Positions 6,925 to 14,470 of a stretch of 43,489 bases of DNA are shown here, in pieces; the stretch's first letter is position 1; each line of letters starts with the position of its first letter. This DNA comes from Hadesarchaea archaeon (GTDB taxonomy: Archaea; Hadarchaeota; Hadarchaeia; Hadarchaeales; Hadarchaeaceae). A program made the translations under genes and the position numbers. Where the stretch lies: positions 1 to 43,489 of the forward strand of contig JAPDJH010000016.1 of the NCBI GenBank assembly GCA_029259175.1, written 5' to 3'. Under the pieces are notes generated by a model. The model saw only the letters and a program-made list of their open reading frames with translations. It did not search any database and was not told where the DNA came from.

Positions 6925-7841
6925 TCTTCTGAGAACAGCTTGTGCGCGTATTCCTTCACCTTTTCTTTGCTCAGGATTTCGTATGGGAGATAGGGCATCA
7001 TTAGGAGCTTTAGATCGCTGTATTCTTTCTTGATGATTTTCAAATTTTCCTCTTGTTCACGCCGCTTCATAGAGCAGAACTTGCATTTGCACGGCAGAAG
7101 CATTTTATTGATGACCGCCCGTTTCACAGTAATCCCATGAGTTTCTGCTGCTTCTCGGAGCTGTTTGCCTTCGAAAATGGAGAGCTTTTCTGGGTTCAGC
7201 ACCAGAATCAGCTCAGTTTTTGGATCGGCCAGCATTTGCTCGACTCGTGTTACCGTTTTGCCCAAAGATTCGAGTCCTGCAAGGAGCTTGGGTTTGCGTC
7301 CTATTATCACTGATTTCAGAGTTTGGAGGGGGTGGATCAGCTTGTATATCCATCCAAAGCGTTTAGTGAACACCTCACTCATCCGCTTGGAGAGGCCGAG
7401 CAAGCGCAAGGTGTGGGCTGTCGGTGCCGTGTCCCACACGACCACGTCGTATTTTCCGCTTTCCACTAGACTCCGGATACGGTCTAACGCGAGCAGTTCG
7501 TTGACCCCGCTCAGGATCTCTAATGGAAGACTTTTTGCTGTTTGTTCGTCAAGCCAGGAGGCCACAGCATTCACGAACAGCTTTTTGTATTCGATCTCCA
7601 CTTTTTTAGCAATCTTGTCTACATCGATTTCCAAGGCCTCTAGGTTTGCCCCCACACGGGCTATCTGGTCCCCTATCTTTTTGCCAAAGATGCGTGAGAG
7701 TGCTTGAACCGGATCGCTTGATACTATCAGCGTGCGCTTTCCTTTTTCAGCAAAATAAGTAGCGATGGCCGAAGCCACCGTACTTTTACCCACTCCCCCT
7801 TTGCCGCTGCACAGGATGAGACGGGTTTTTCGCCTAGCCAT
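6921..7841 (-). CDS. ArsA/Get3 (TRC40)-family ATPase
   Basis: 306 residues. The deviant P-loop CSGKGGVGKSTVASAIATYF (residues about 12-31) is the ArsA/Get3 signature, followed by SSDPVQALSRIFG and the switch-II-like VVVWDTAPTAHTLRLL (about 130-145). CKCKFCSMKRREQE near residue 255 supplies a CxC/CxxC cluster like the zinc-binding pair of Get3 dimers. Family members either energise arsenite export or target tail-anchored membrane proteins. With no arsB-like exporter nearby, a Get3-like or general client-handling role is more likely. It lies nine bases downstream of a 78-residue gene, forming an operon. One domain only, as in archaeal Get3. Confidence 0.9.
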   Translation of the reverse strand: MARRKTRLILCSGKGGVGKSTVASAIATYFAEKGKRTLIVSSDPVQALSRIFGKKIGDQIARVGANLEALEIDVDKIAKKVEIEYKKLFVNAVASWLDEQTAKSLPLEILSGVNELLALDRIRSLVESGKYDVVVWDTAPTAHTLRLLGLSKRMSEVFTKRFGWIYKLIHPLQTLKSVIIGRKPKLLAGLESLGKTVTRVEQMLADPKTELILVLNPEKLSIFEGKQLREAAETHGITVKRAVINKMLLPCKCKFCSMKRREQEENLKIIKKEYSDLKLLMMPYLPYEILSKEKVKEYAHKLFSED

Positions 7842-7849
7842 CTAATCCT

Positions 7850-8086
7850 TTACTTCTTGAGTCGAATGTTTAAAACGATTGGGATTTTCTTTTTCTTTTT
7901 GCCGACAGTGAGTTTTACCTCAGCCTCTCCGCGCTGGACTTTCGAAGCTACTTTTTCCCACACGTTGAGCTTCCCTTTCTGGATGTTTTCCATCATTTTG
8001 TCCAGTGCTTCTCCGAGTCCCAAGCTCTCTAGAAGCGGCGCCAAATTCAGATAGATCTCCAGAGCCGGTTTCTTCTCCTTTGCCAT
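7850..8086 (-). CDS. Small hypothetical protein paired with the ArsA/Get3-type ATPase
   Basis: 78 residues, very lysine-rich. The sequence starts with MAKEKKPALEIYLNLAPLL, has a helical middle with ALDKMMENIQKGK, then two beta-like stretches ending KKKKKIPIVLNIRLKK. The alternating strand pattern at the end (AEVKLTVGKKKK, IPIVLNIRL) could be a small-chaperone-like beta region, but I do not recognise a family. GGTGA six bases before the ATG supports the start. It directly precedes the ArsA/Get3-type gene with an eight-base gap, so a shared role in client binding or regulation is a reasonable inference. Confidence 0.6.
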   Translation of the reverse strand: MAKEKKPALEIYLNLAPLLESLGLGEALDKMMENIQKGKLNVWEKVASKVQRGEAEVKLTVGKKKKKIPIVLNIRLKK

Positions 8087-8249
8087 TCAGCTCACCCCAA
8101 CTATACTTAGCGTCGTCTTTTTATGAGCTCTTCGCTTCAGTGCCTTTTTCTTCTTCCAACCCGGCTAGCTTGGCTTCATATTTTTTTCACCAGTTCGCCG
8201 GCCGCGCGATACACTCAGCCTTAAAAAAATAGTTCAAAGGGTAGAACAC

Positions 8250-8335
8250 ATGCTGTTCGACCCGGAACCAAAAGGGAGAGAGAAGGATTTCTACCACAGA
8301 GAAGTCGAGTTGCGTGAGGATGCACGTGATGCATG
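8250..8335 (+). pseudogene. N-terminal remnant of an archaeal AAA ATPase gene
   Basis: ATG at 8250 opens MLFDPEPKGREKDFYHREVE, which matches the characteristic start of archaeal ATPases of the ATPase_2/COG1672 kind (MLFD, then basic residues, then a D/H-RE-E-L pattern just before the P-loop). Coding sense stops around residue 28, before the P-loop would begin, and the sequence changes to the tail of an IS110-type transposase. The gene was probably broken by insertion of the element. A longer open frame to 8483 is only an accidental fusion. Confidence 0.55.
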
Positions 8336-8472
8336 CGCCGGACTCAAAGCTCACGCGCTATTTCTGGGGGTTAGCGCGCAAGAAGGGGAAGCGAACGGCG
8401 ATCGTGGCAACGGCCTACAAACTATTCGTGACGATCTAGCACGTGGAGGTTGGACGAAGTGGAAAATCAGCA
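8335..8472 (+). pseudogene. C-terminal remnant of an IS110-family transposase
   Basis: In the frame beginning at 8335 the sequence reads ...LTRYFWGLARKKGKRTAIVA followed by TAYKLFVTI, stop, HVEVG. This matches the end of the Transposase_20 domain of IS110-type enzymes, where the residue at the stop is normally tryptophan (TIWH). The TAG at 8437-8439 is therefore probably a decayed TGG codon. The catalytic N-terminal half is missing. It lies immediately upstream of a second remnant, in tandem. Confidence 0.65.
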
Positions 8473-8477
8473 TAGGT

Positions 8478-8525
8478 GATTAGAATGCTGGCCGCCCGCT
8501 TTTGGCTACCTCCTCAGACCAAGAA
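8478..8525 (+). repeat. 48-bp direct repeat, copy 1 (IS-associated)
   Basis: This copy matches 13432-13479 at 44 of 48 positions, and all four differences are transitions. Its core is GAATGCTGGCCGCCCG followed by TTTTGGCTACCTCCT. Here it lies between the tail remnant of one transposase and the start codon of the next, so it is probably an end or leader of an IS110-type element. Confidence 0.75.
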
Positions 8526-8544
8526 ACGAGGGAGGTGGTGAAAC

Positions 8545-8912
8545 ATGGCCACGTATATCGGGCTGGATGTGCACAAGCGAACCTGCCATGCCACGGTGCT
8601 CTAGGACGGCGAGATGTTTTCAGAACGCTTTGCGAACACCCCAGAGGAGCTGAAGCGCTTTCTGTCGAAGTACCAGCGGGCCCGAATCGCGATGGAGGCA
8701 ACCTACTGCTGGCAGCCCGTCTACGACCTCGCAGAATCGCTCGGGCACGAGGTTCACCTAGCCCACCCGAAAGAGACCAGACTCATCGCCAAGCGACGCA
8801 TCAAAATCGATGCGCGCGACTTGGAGGCTCCGGCCCAGTTGCTAGAACTCGACTGGCTGCCCGAGGCCTACGTGCCACAAGCCCATCCGCGACCTGCGTG
8901 AACTCGTGTGTG
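8545..8912 (+). pseudogene. N-terminal half of an IS110-family transposase, stop and frameshift
   Basis: From ATG 8545 the frame reads MATYIGLDVHKRTCHATVL with the IS110-type DEDD catalytic start (GLDVHK, first Asp). A TAG follows at 8602-8604, and the same frame then continues GEMFSERFANTPEELKRFL, then ARIAMEATYCWQPVYDLAES, then HEVHLAHPKETRLIAKRR and KIDARDLEAP, as in DEDD_Tnp_IS110. Near 8876-8880 the frame shifts: KPIRDLRELV continues one frame over. The C-terminal Transposase_20 part is gone. The element is inactive. Confidence 0.8.
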
Positions 8913-8953
8913 GAGGGGGGCTAAAGACGGAGAATTGACACGTCATCATGTTA

Positions 8954-9400
8954 TCAAAGCGTTACTGTGAGAGAGCGACGCCAACTTTCCCGATTTTCTA
9001 TCTCTTCGACATCCGAAACGAAGTATTTCAGTGCGCTTCCCAAACCGACAGATATATTGTCTCCAGGGGCAAAATGAGCATCCGGCATATAAACATAAAA
9101 GGTCAACAAATCTCCTGGCGCATATACCACTGGGCGAGTGTAGTTCTCTGCACTTTGATTGTCCTTCCCTACTGAGATTAAAAAACCTGAGTGGACGCGC
9201 ACATATTCGCCCGACGCATTACCTATATACTTGATAACAATTTTGAGGACATTTTCATTAACGATTTCTACTTTTTCTAATGAAAAAAGATCTGGAAGCA
9301 ATACCGGGGGAGATGGTAAAGAAAAAAAGAAAAAAACAGTAAAAAGCACGATAAAGCATCCTCCAATGGCTAGCACATTACTTAATCTCAAGAACCACAC
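8954..9400 (-). CDS. Membrane-anchored extracytoplasmic protein, partner of the C25 protease
   Basis: 148 residues, from a GTG at 9400 that overlaps the end of the upstream protease gene by 23 bases; a GTG at 9376 is an alternative. One N-terminal hydrophobic anchor (VLAIGGCFIVLFTVFFFFSL, about residues 9-28) is followed by a roughly 110-residue beta-rich domain. Segments such as VLKIVIKYIGNASGEYV, VYAPGDLLTFYVYMPDAHF and PGDNISVGLGSALKYFVS resemble the Ig-like or CARDB-like domains of archaeal surface proteins. There is no catalytic motif. The overlap suggests co-expression with the protease and a role beside it at the cell surface. Confidence 0.7.
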   Translation of the reverse strand: MWFLRLSNVLAIGGCFIVLFTVFFFFSLPSPPVLLPDLFSLEKVEIVNENVLKIVIKYIGNASGEYVRVHSGFLISVGKDNQSAENYTRPVVYAPGDLLTFYVYMPDAHFAPGDNISVGLGSALKYFVSDVEEIENRESWRRSLTVTL

Positions 9401-12400
9401 CCTTTTCTATCGTGGTTTTTCCTTCAGTCTGGCTAACCGCGACTACTTGCAACGTTAACTCGTATATTATGGGTTCTATTTTGACTGGATGGATTGGATA
9501 AATAATCGTGATTTCCTCCTCTGTCTCGAATGGGGCTTTTGAAAAGTCTATTTCAGCGATGAGTTTATTATTTTCTACCTTCACATTCTTTAGTACTCTT
9601 TGTCCCAGCTGATGTCCGCTTCTGGAGACCGTAACTGATTCAGGGTTTTTAAGTTCCCAACCCGCAGGTATCTCATCAATTACCTTTAGTTTTCGGGTCT
9701 CGGTGCCTATCTCTTCTAAATTGGTAATCGTGATTCGTGAGATCAAAGCTCCTTTCCGATCCTTTTCTATTTTAGCGCTGGGACGAAATATTTTTTCTAC
9801 TCTTACTGCAGGTATGTGAGCTTGAACTTTGATCAGCACGGGTATGTGTATCGTCTCCCATTCGCTTTTTATTACAATTGTTCCCCGATACTCTCCCAAG
9901 GGGGCGGTCCGTGGAATGAATACAGACAGAGAGATTTCTGTGGTCTTTTCTGGGTTTAAAACTCCTCTTTCTTCGGTCACCCTAATGAATTGAGAGATTG
10001 AGTTCTTAACCTCGATTGAAAAGCTTACGGTATTTTCCCCGCAGTTTTTAAGTTGTAACGTCCAAGAAGCGCGATCTTCAGGACCTAATACCGTTTCAAA
10101 AAATGAGGGAGTCACATCCAAAAAAGCAGGTTTGGTAGAAATCCTAAATCGCATCATTTTGTAGAACCATGCTTCGCCAGTACGAGGATTGTATTGGAGA
10201 GGAATGATAAGTAACTCGAGAATTCGACTTCCATCCTGCAGTTTGAATATTCTCATTTTATATATATTTTCTGGATATGTTTCTCCTAACGGCTGTTCCA
10301 CTTCAATACTTTCAGCCGCTGAGAATGTCTGAGCGATAGGAGGATTGATAGAATAAGGTAATTTTTCCTTGCTGGATTCGAGAAAAATCACCTCAGGAGT
10401 ATAGTTGGGTTCTATTCGGATTCTCTTAGCTAGGTATGGGATAACCGGATATCCTTCGTTAAAGCTTAGACATCCTCTTGGGATGGTGATAACATCATAT
10501 CCGCCAACCTTTTCATGCGAGAATTCTGGAATTTCAATAAGCATGTCTAAATCTGAGCGAACTTCAAGCACCGAAGCAAATGGATCTGGATCACCAGCCA
10601 AGAACATAGGTCGGAACTTGGGGTCACCGTACAGCACATATTCATATATAGTTTTGGAATCCATTGCGGTCCACAACAATGGGCTGTACTTTTGTTTTGC
10701 TTCACAGAGCGCCTCCCCAATACTTCTTCCTTGCACGAGAAGTTTTACAAAACTTTTACCCAGCTCTTCTGCGTAACCGCTAAACCAATTTCCAGGATAC
10801 GAGCGCCTAGTAGGGCCCATAAATGCTGTTGCTCCTTTCTCAATGAACTTCGCAGAAATTGTTTTAGCAAAATTATCAACCTCTACTGTGTGTTTCTTTC
10901 CGGATATTTTCTCCTTAAATGTAAAACTTCCTTCTTCGATAAGAGCGGTGTGGCATCCTATTGATACGACTATTGGATTGGTAGTTCCTAAACCGATTAT
11001 GTCTAAATCGGTATTATCGTACAATATCCATTCTTCATCAAAGTGAGTAGCGAACGCGTGAGGGTTGCCGTGTCCGTAATGAACTATTAATCCCTTATCT
11101 TTTGCCATTGTGGGAAACACATCCCATTCATAAGTATTATAGGGAAGTTGAGCAACGAAAAATTCATTCTTTTGCAGATACTTAATAGTAGACGACCACA
11201 CGTCTTCACATCTTTCGTCACCACACGAAACAAGCGCGGTTCTTGTTATCTTAGGTTCAATACTGCGTTTGAGCAAGTTTATCATGGTTTCTATATTTCT
11301 TCCAAAAACTCGCCCCACTGCGAGTTCTGGCCACCAATCGCCATCTATCTCAGCATAAAAGTAATCTGTTGAAATGTTATCTTCTTCGATGGTTGTATCA
11401 CTTGCAATATAAAATGGAACTACCTGCGGAGGCCCCAGAATCATGAGGTATTTCACATTGGGATTTTTTCCAGTGAAGTTCTGTATGAAGAGATCAATCA
11501 TTGTTGGATTAGCCGGATCCTCTACCTCTGGTTCTTCGTCTAGCAGGATTACTTTGGCTTCGGGATGAACTTGCCTAGTTGTCCGGAGTAGTTCGTTTAC
11601 TTTCTCTTCTGGGTTTGATTCTCCAGTGGTTTTAGCAAACTCGATGAGCTTCTGCTTATTAGTGATTACAATCATATCATGCCACACATGAGTGGCAGCT
11701 TCCGGATTACCCAAATCCGCCTGCTGCTGTTTTTTCGCAGAATTCTCTCGGTTACCAGCCACATCACTAGCGATGGAATAGAACTGGTAGTACCCGTATT
11801 CTGGGGCTTCGAAAGCCAAGTATTCTCCGCCATTTAAAATCACCGTGCTAGGCCCTCCTGCAACTTTAATATTATCAAATAATTCCCAATCACTCCAGTT
11901 GACCAAATCCTGCGAATAACGGCAGTACAGTTCTACTGTGACAATCCCGCTCCTTGGAAATCCACCAGCAGAATCACAGACATCCACCTCTACTCCCAGT
12001 ATTGCGGGCAACTGATCGGGGTTCACACTAGTTTGCGAGACTGTAGAAGTAAGCGAAACGGGAGGTATTGTGTCAACCCCGCAGCTTGTATCAGGGTTGG
12101 CTGGTGGCGGCTCTCTTCCCCCCACTTCGTCCACGGCTATTGAATAGAACTCGTAGAAACCGTCGCCATCTGGCGCTGTGAACTCCCACTTCCACGGGGC
12201 AGTATCATCGATTCCGAAAAGCTTCCACTCTCCCCATGCAGTGTTATCAGGGGAATAACGGTACCAGAGTTCGACGCTCTCAGCCGGACCCTCCGAGCAC
12301 GCAGTGATTTCAAATGGTATTTCGCTTCTCCAGTACGGGCTGATGCGCTCCACGAAGGAGGTTGCTACGGGCCGAACGATTTTTAGATTATACGACACCG

Positions 12401-13181
12401 TGCGGATCCACTTGAACTTTCCTTCCTCTCCCTCGCCAGTGGCTCTAATGTGTATCCAGAAGGATCCGGTAGGAGCGTCGTGACTCACACGTATTTTTGC
12501 TACTGAGGTGAAGGGTGGGACACCGTGAGAGGGTGAGAAGGCTACTGTTACACCGGCAGGCAGATGTCCTGTGCTCAGAGAGACCTCATAAGCGTACTCC
12601 TCTTTGGGGACCACACTAACATACAGCGTCTTTGATCCGCCTTGTCCCACCACTCCGCTGGTTGGGCTTATGGAGATGGTAAAATCGGGCACGCTTTCAC
12701 TAACCGTGACATGTATTTCACCTTCGATTTCCTCGGATCTCCAGTAACCACGCGGATCGCATGTGCCCCAGAGTTCGCCAGTCACATGGGACACATACAA
12801 GCCATTGGGAAGCTGGATAGGCAAGCTAGTCCAGCTCGGAGATATGGTGCCGCTTATAACGCCCGCATCCATCCAAACCTGGGCTTCACCGATTGTTCTT
12901 CCCACCCACATCCCCATTACTTCATCTAGCTGTATGGGACAGCTGATCCAACCTGGAGCGCCGTTTTCCTCAACTCCCGTGGCAATCAAATCTTCACTTT
13001 CAAACCAGAGCCAGATACAGCCCACATAGTCTTCCCATCCGCTAACGGAACCATACGTCAATAATGCCGAAAGTGTGAGTTCAGCTGAGGATGTGGATTG
13101 GCTTGCAATAAAAGGGATTTGAACAGGACCAGTCAGCAATAAGAACACTAATGTGGAGGCTATGAGCTTATTCTTATTCAT
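9378..13181 (-). CDS. Secreted gingipain-like (peptidase C25 family) protein
   Basis: 1267 residues with an N-terminal signal peptide (LIASTLVFLLLTGPVQIPFI). An N-terminal beta-rich region with an Ig-like part (ISISPTSGVVGQGGSKTL, about 175-275) follows. Two related repeats at about 300-480 carry the pattern YxRYS...W..W.LF...FYEFYSIAVDEVGGRE, then FYSIASDVAGNRE. The C25 cysteine peptidase domain spans about 495-850, with the catalytic pair visible as VHYGHGNPHAF (His about 702) and VSIGCHTAL (Cys about 740). The C-terminal part has APHP/CARDB-like domains (LGPEDRASWTLQLKNCGENT). It is probably a surface-acting cysteine protease. A TATA box (13217-13227) and GGGAGAAG precede the ATG. No sorting domain is visible at the C-terminus. 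The small anchored partner gene overlaps it downstream. Confidence 0.85.
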   Translation of the reverse strand: MNKNKLIASTLVFLLLTGPVQIPFIASQSTSSAELTLSALLTYGSVSGWEDYVGCIWLWFESEDLIATGVEENGAPGWISCPIQLDEVMGMWVGRTIGEAQVWMDAGVISGTISPSWTSLPIQLPNGLYVSHVTGELWGTCDPRGYWRSEEIEGEIHVTVSESVPDFTISISPTSGVVGQGGSKTLYVSVVPKEEYAYEVSLSTGHLPAGVTVAFSPSHGVPPFTSVAKIRVSHDAPTGSFWIHIRATGEGEEGKFKWIRTVSYNLKIVRPVATSFVERISPYWRSEIPFEITACSEGPAESVELWYRYSPDNTAWGEWKLFGIDDTAPWKWEFTAPDGDGFYEFYSIAVDEVGGREPPPANPDTSCGVDTIPPVSLTSTVSQTSVNPDQLPAILGVEVDVCDSAGGFPRSGIVTVELYCRYSQDLVNWSDWELFDNIKVAGGPSTVILNGGEYLAFEAPEYGYYQFYSIASDVAGNRENSAKKQQQADLGNPEAATHVWHDMIVITNKQKLIEFAKTTGESNPEEKVNELLRTTRQVHPEAKVILLDEEPEVEDPANPTMIDLFIQNFTGKNPNVKYLMILGPPQVVPFYIASDTTIEEDNISTDYFYAEIDGDWWPELAVGRVFGRNIETMINLLKRSIEPKITRTALVSCGDERCEDVWSSTIKYLQKNEFFVAQLPYNTYEWDVFPTMAKDKGLIVHYGHGNPHAFATHFDEEWILYDNTDLDIIGLGTTNPIVVSIGCHTALIEEGSFTFKEKISGKKHTVEVDNFAKTISAKFIEKGATAFMGPTRRSYPGNWFSGYAEELGKSFVKLLVQGRSIGEALCEAKQKYSPLLWTAMDSKTIYEYVLYGDPKFRPMFLAGDPDPFASVLEVRSDLDMLIEIPEFSHEKVGGYDVITIPRGCLSFNEGYPVIPYLAKRIRIEPNYTPEVIFLESSKEKLPYSINPPIAQTFSAAESIEVEQPLGETYPENIYKMRIFKLQDGSRILELLIIPLQYNPRTGEAWFYKMMRFRISTKPAFLDVTPSFFETVLGPEDRASWTLQLKNCGENTVSFSIEVKNSISQFIRVTEERGVLNPEKTTEISLSVFIPRTAPLGEYRGTIVIKSEWETIHIPVLIKVQAHIPAVRVEKIFRPSAKIEKDRKGALISRITITNLEEIGTETRKLKVIDEIPAGWELKNPESVTVSRSGHQLGQRVLKNVKVENNKLIAEIDFSKAPFETEEEITIIYPIHPVKIEPIIYELTLQVVAVSQTEGKTTIEKGVVLEIK

Positions 13182-13216
13182 TTCTTCTCCCTTTTCCCTT
13201 CCATCATCGCTAATCT

Positions 13217-13227
13217 CTTATATAAGG
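13217..13227 (-). promoter_or_regulatory. TATA box of the C25 protease gene
   Basis: CTTATATAAGG lies about 40 bp upstream of the ATG at 13181, leaving room for a short leader with a GGGAGAAG ribosome binding site. Confidence 0.55.
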
Positions 13228-13259
13228 ACGTGCAAAATTCGTTTGAGTTCCGCTTTTAA

Positions 13260-13431
13260 CGTTTAATCGTGCATGAAGCGGCCGAACTCGTGAGACTGAC
13301 CGTCAACCGAACCGTCGTTCAGGAGCGGAGGGAAGGGGCAGGCGGGGTTACGGCGGTCTGCTCGCGGTGAGGCTTCTGGTGTTCGCGCAACTCGCAGGCA
13401 TCCAGAAGGACGAGGTGCTCGAAAGGTACCC
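13260..13431 (+). other. Non-coding stretch with probable decayed coding sequence next to the IS repeat
   Basis: This G/C-rich stretch holds no intact gene. One frame reads EAAELVRLTVNRTVVQERRE and another LLVFAQLAGIQKDEVLERYP, running into the 48-bp repeat. The first resembles the ELVR...RERTRVKN segment in the middle of IS110 transposases, but the match is too weak to be sure. I treat it as a remnant of a mobile element or of a gene cut by one. Confidence 0.3.
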
Positions 13432-13479
13432 GATTGGAATGCTGGCCGCCCGTTTTTGGCTACCTCCTTAGACCAGGAA
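13432..13479 (+). repeat. 48-bp direct repeat, copy 2
   Basis: Same orientation as the copy at 8478-8525, with 44 of 48 identical bases. Here no transposase start follows; the sequence runs toward the tRNA-Gly gene. Together the copies bracket the C25 protease and its partner. Confidence 0.75.
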
Positions 13480-13590
13480 GTGAAAAAGCCCGTCCGATCT
13501 GCTCTTCCTCCTTTCTTCCGAGCCTTCGAAGAGATCTGAGGGCATGAGGCTTATGCTCAACTCCGTGCAGAAGCGAGGGTTTAGAAGCTA

Positions 13591-13667
13591 TGGTGCGGCA
13601 GGCGGGATTCGAACCCGCGCCACGGGCCCGGGGAGCCCGGGTCCTAACCAGGCTAGACCACTGCCGC
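13591..13667 (-). tRNA. tRNA-Gly(CCC), CCA encoded
   Basis: The minus strand folds as a cloverleaf: acceptor GCGGCAG/CTGCCGC, D arm GTCT...GGAC, anticodon stem CGGGC/GCCCG, T arm GCGGG-TTCGAAT-CCCGC, discriminator A, then CCA encoded at 13591-13593. The D arm and anticodon stem match archaeal tRNA-Gly. The seven-base loop reads TCCCCGG, so anticodon CCC is preceded by C rather than the usual U33. If the U is placed at 33 the anticodon is still CCC, but the stem no longer pairs. Confidence 0.88.
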
Positions 13668-13693
13668 CCGATATCCATTTTCAGAAGCTCGGT

Positions 13694-14467
13694 CTAAAGC
13701 CTTTCGTGAGCAACCTCTACGAGTTCGGTCTTTGTGAAAAGGCCAACGAGACGATTCTGTGAGTCTAGCACCGGCAGACCAGAGAGCCTGGAGAGCAGCA
13801 TGAGTTCGGCAGCCTTTGAGACTTCGCTATCACTCCTGATTGTTGAGACTTCCCGATTCATTATGTGTCCAGTCGCTAATTCTCCGTAGGCTGCTTCTGA
13901 GATTTTCGGCGGGAGGAGCAGAGCGATTTCTCGTGCTCCCACGGTCCCCACGACTTGATCCTGATCCACCACCGGAACCACCACCAAGTTTTCTTCGTCC
14001 AACAGCTTCCATACTCGTTTGATTTTTGTGTTTGGTGCGACGAACGGCGGGCCTGCTTCCATCACTTCCCCTACATACACATCCGCGTACTCGCGGCAGA
14101 CCTTGGCGTAGTCGAGTTTGGTAATGATGCCCTTTAGTGCGAACTCCTCAGCCACGGGAAGTCCGCTGATGTTACGCTCCAACATTATCTCGGCGGCACG
14201 CTTGGCAGTTACTTCGGGATCAACGGTCAGCGGATTTCTCGTCATGATGTCCGATATCTGCTGGTCAAGCACGGGGGAGATCTTGCCTCCACTTCTGACA
14301 AATGCCCGTGCAATGTCTTTTTCGGTGATAATCCCAATTATTCGTTCTTCAGAGGCTACCACCAACCTCGATACTCTGTGGATCCGTAGAAGTTCGGTAG
14401 CCTTAGCTAATGTTTCGTCGGGAGCGATAGTGAGAACCGGAGCACTCATCAGCTGGCGTACTTTCAT
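13694..14467 (-). CDS. Tetra-CBS-domain protein (last gene of CBS operon)
   Basis: 257 residues made entirely of four CBS motifs, each opening with a V..[IV]M...[hydrophobic]TI.P pattern: VRQLMSAPVLTIAPD (residues about 2-16), ISDIMTRNPLTVDPE (about 70), VGEVMEAGPPFVAPN (about 128) and TGHIMNREVSTIRSD (about 193). CBS pairs (Bateman modules) bind adenosine nucleotides or S-adenosyl compounds and usually act as energy or ligand sensors. No enzyme or DNA-binding domain is attached. It follows the 14471 gene after three bases, at the end of a five-gene operon, and is separated from the tRNA-Gly gene by 26 bp. Confidence 0.9.
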   Translation of the reverse strand: MKVRQLMSAPVLTIAPDETLAKATELLRIHRVSRLVVASEERIIGIITEKDIARAFVRSGGKISPVLDQQISDIMTRNPLTVDPEVTAKRAAEIMLERNISGLPVAEEFALKGIITKLDYAKVCREYADVYVGEVMEAGPPFVAPNTKIKRVWKLLDEENLVVVPVVDQDQVVGTVGAREIALLLPPKISEAAYGELATGHIMNREVSTIRSDSEVSKAAELMLLSRLSGLPVLDSQNRLVGLFTKTELVEVAHERL

Positions 14468-14470
14468 GCA

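Noticed and set aside
8250..8483. Intact 77-residue gene at 8250
   Set aside because: It is an accidental fusion of an ATPase N-terminus with out-of-frame transposase sequence.
8545..8912. Amber codon read-through (pyrrolysine) in the transposase
   Set aside because: TAG also ends several intact genes here (for example mbhL, the radical SAM gene, the ZIP gene and the 6107 gene), and the same transposase copy has a frameshift, so decay explains it.
13260..13590. IS110 bridge-RNA region
   Set aside because: The ends of the element cannot be defined from these remnants and no convincing conserved structure is visible by eye.
13591..13667. tRNA-Gly as attachment site for an integrated element
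   Set aside because: No repeat of the tRNA 3' end and no integrase gene appear in the window.
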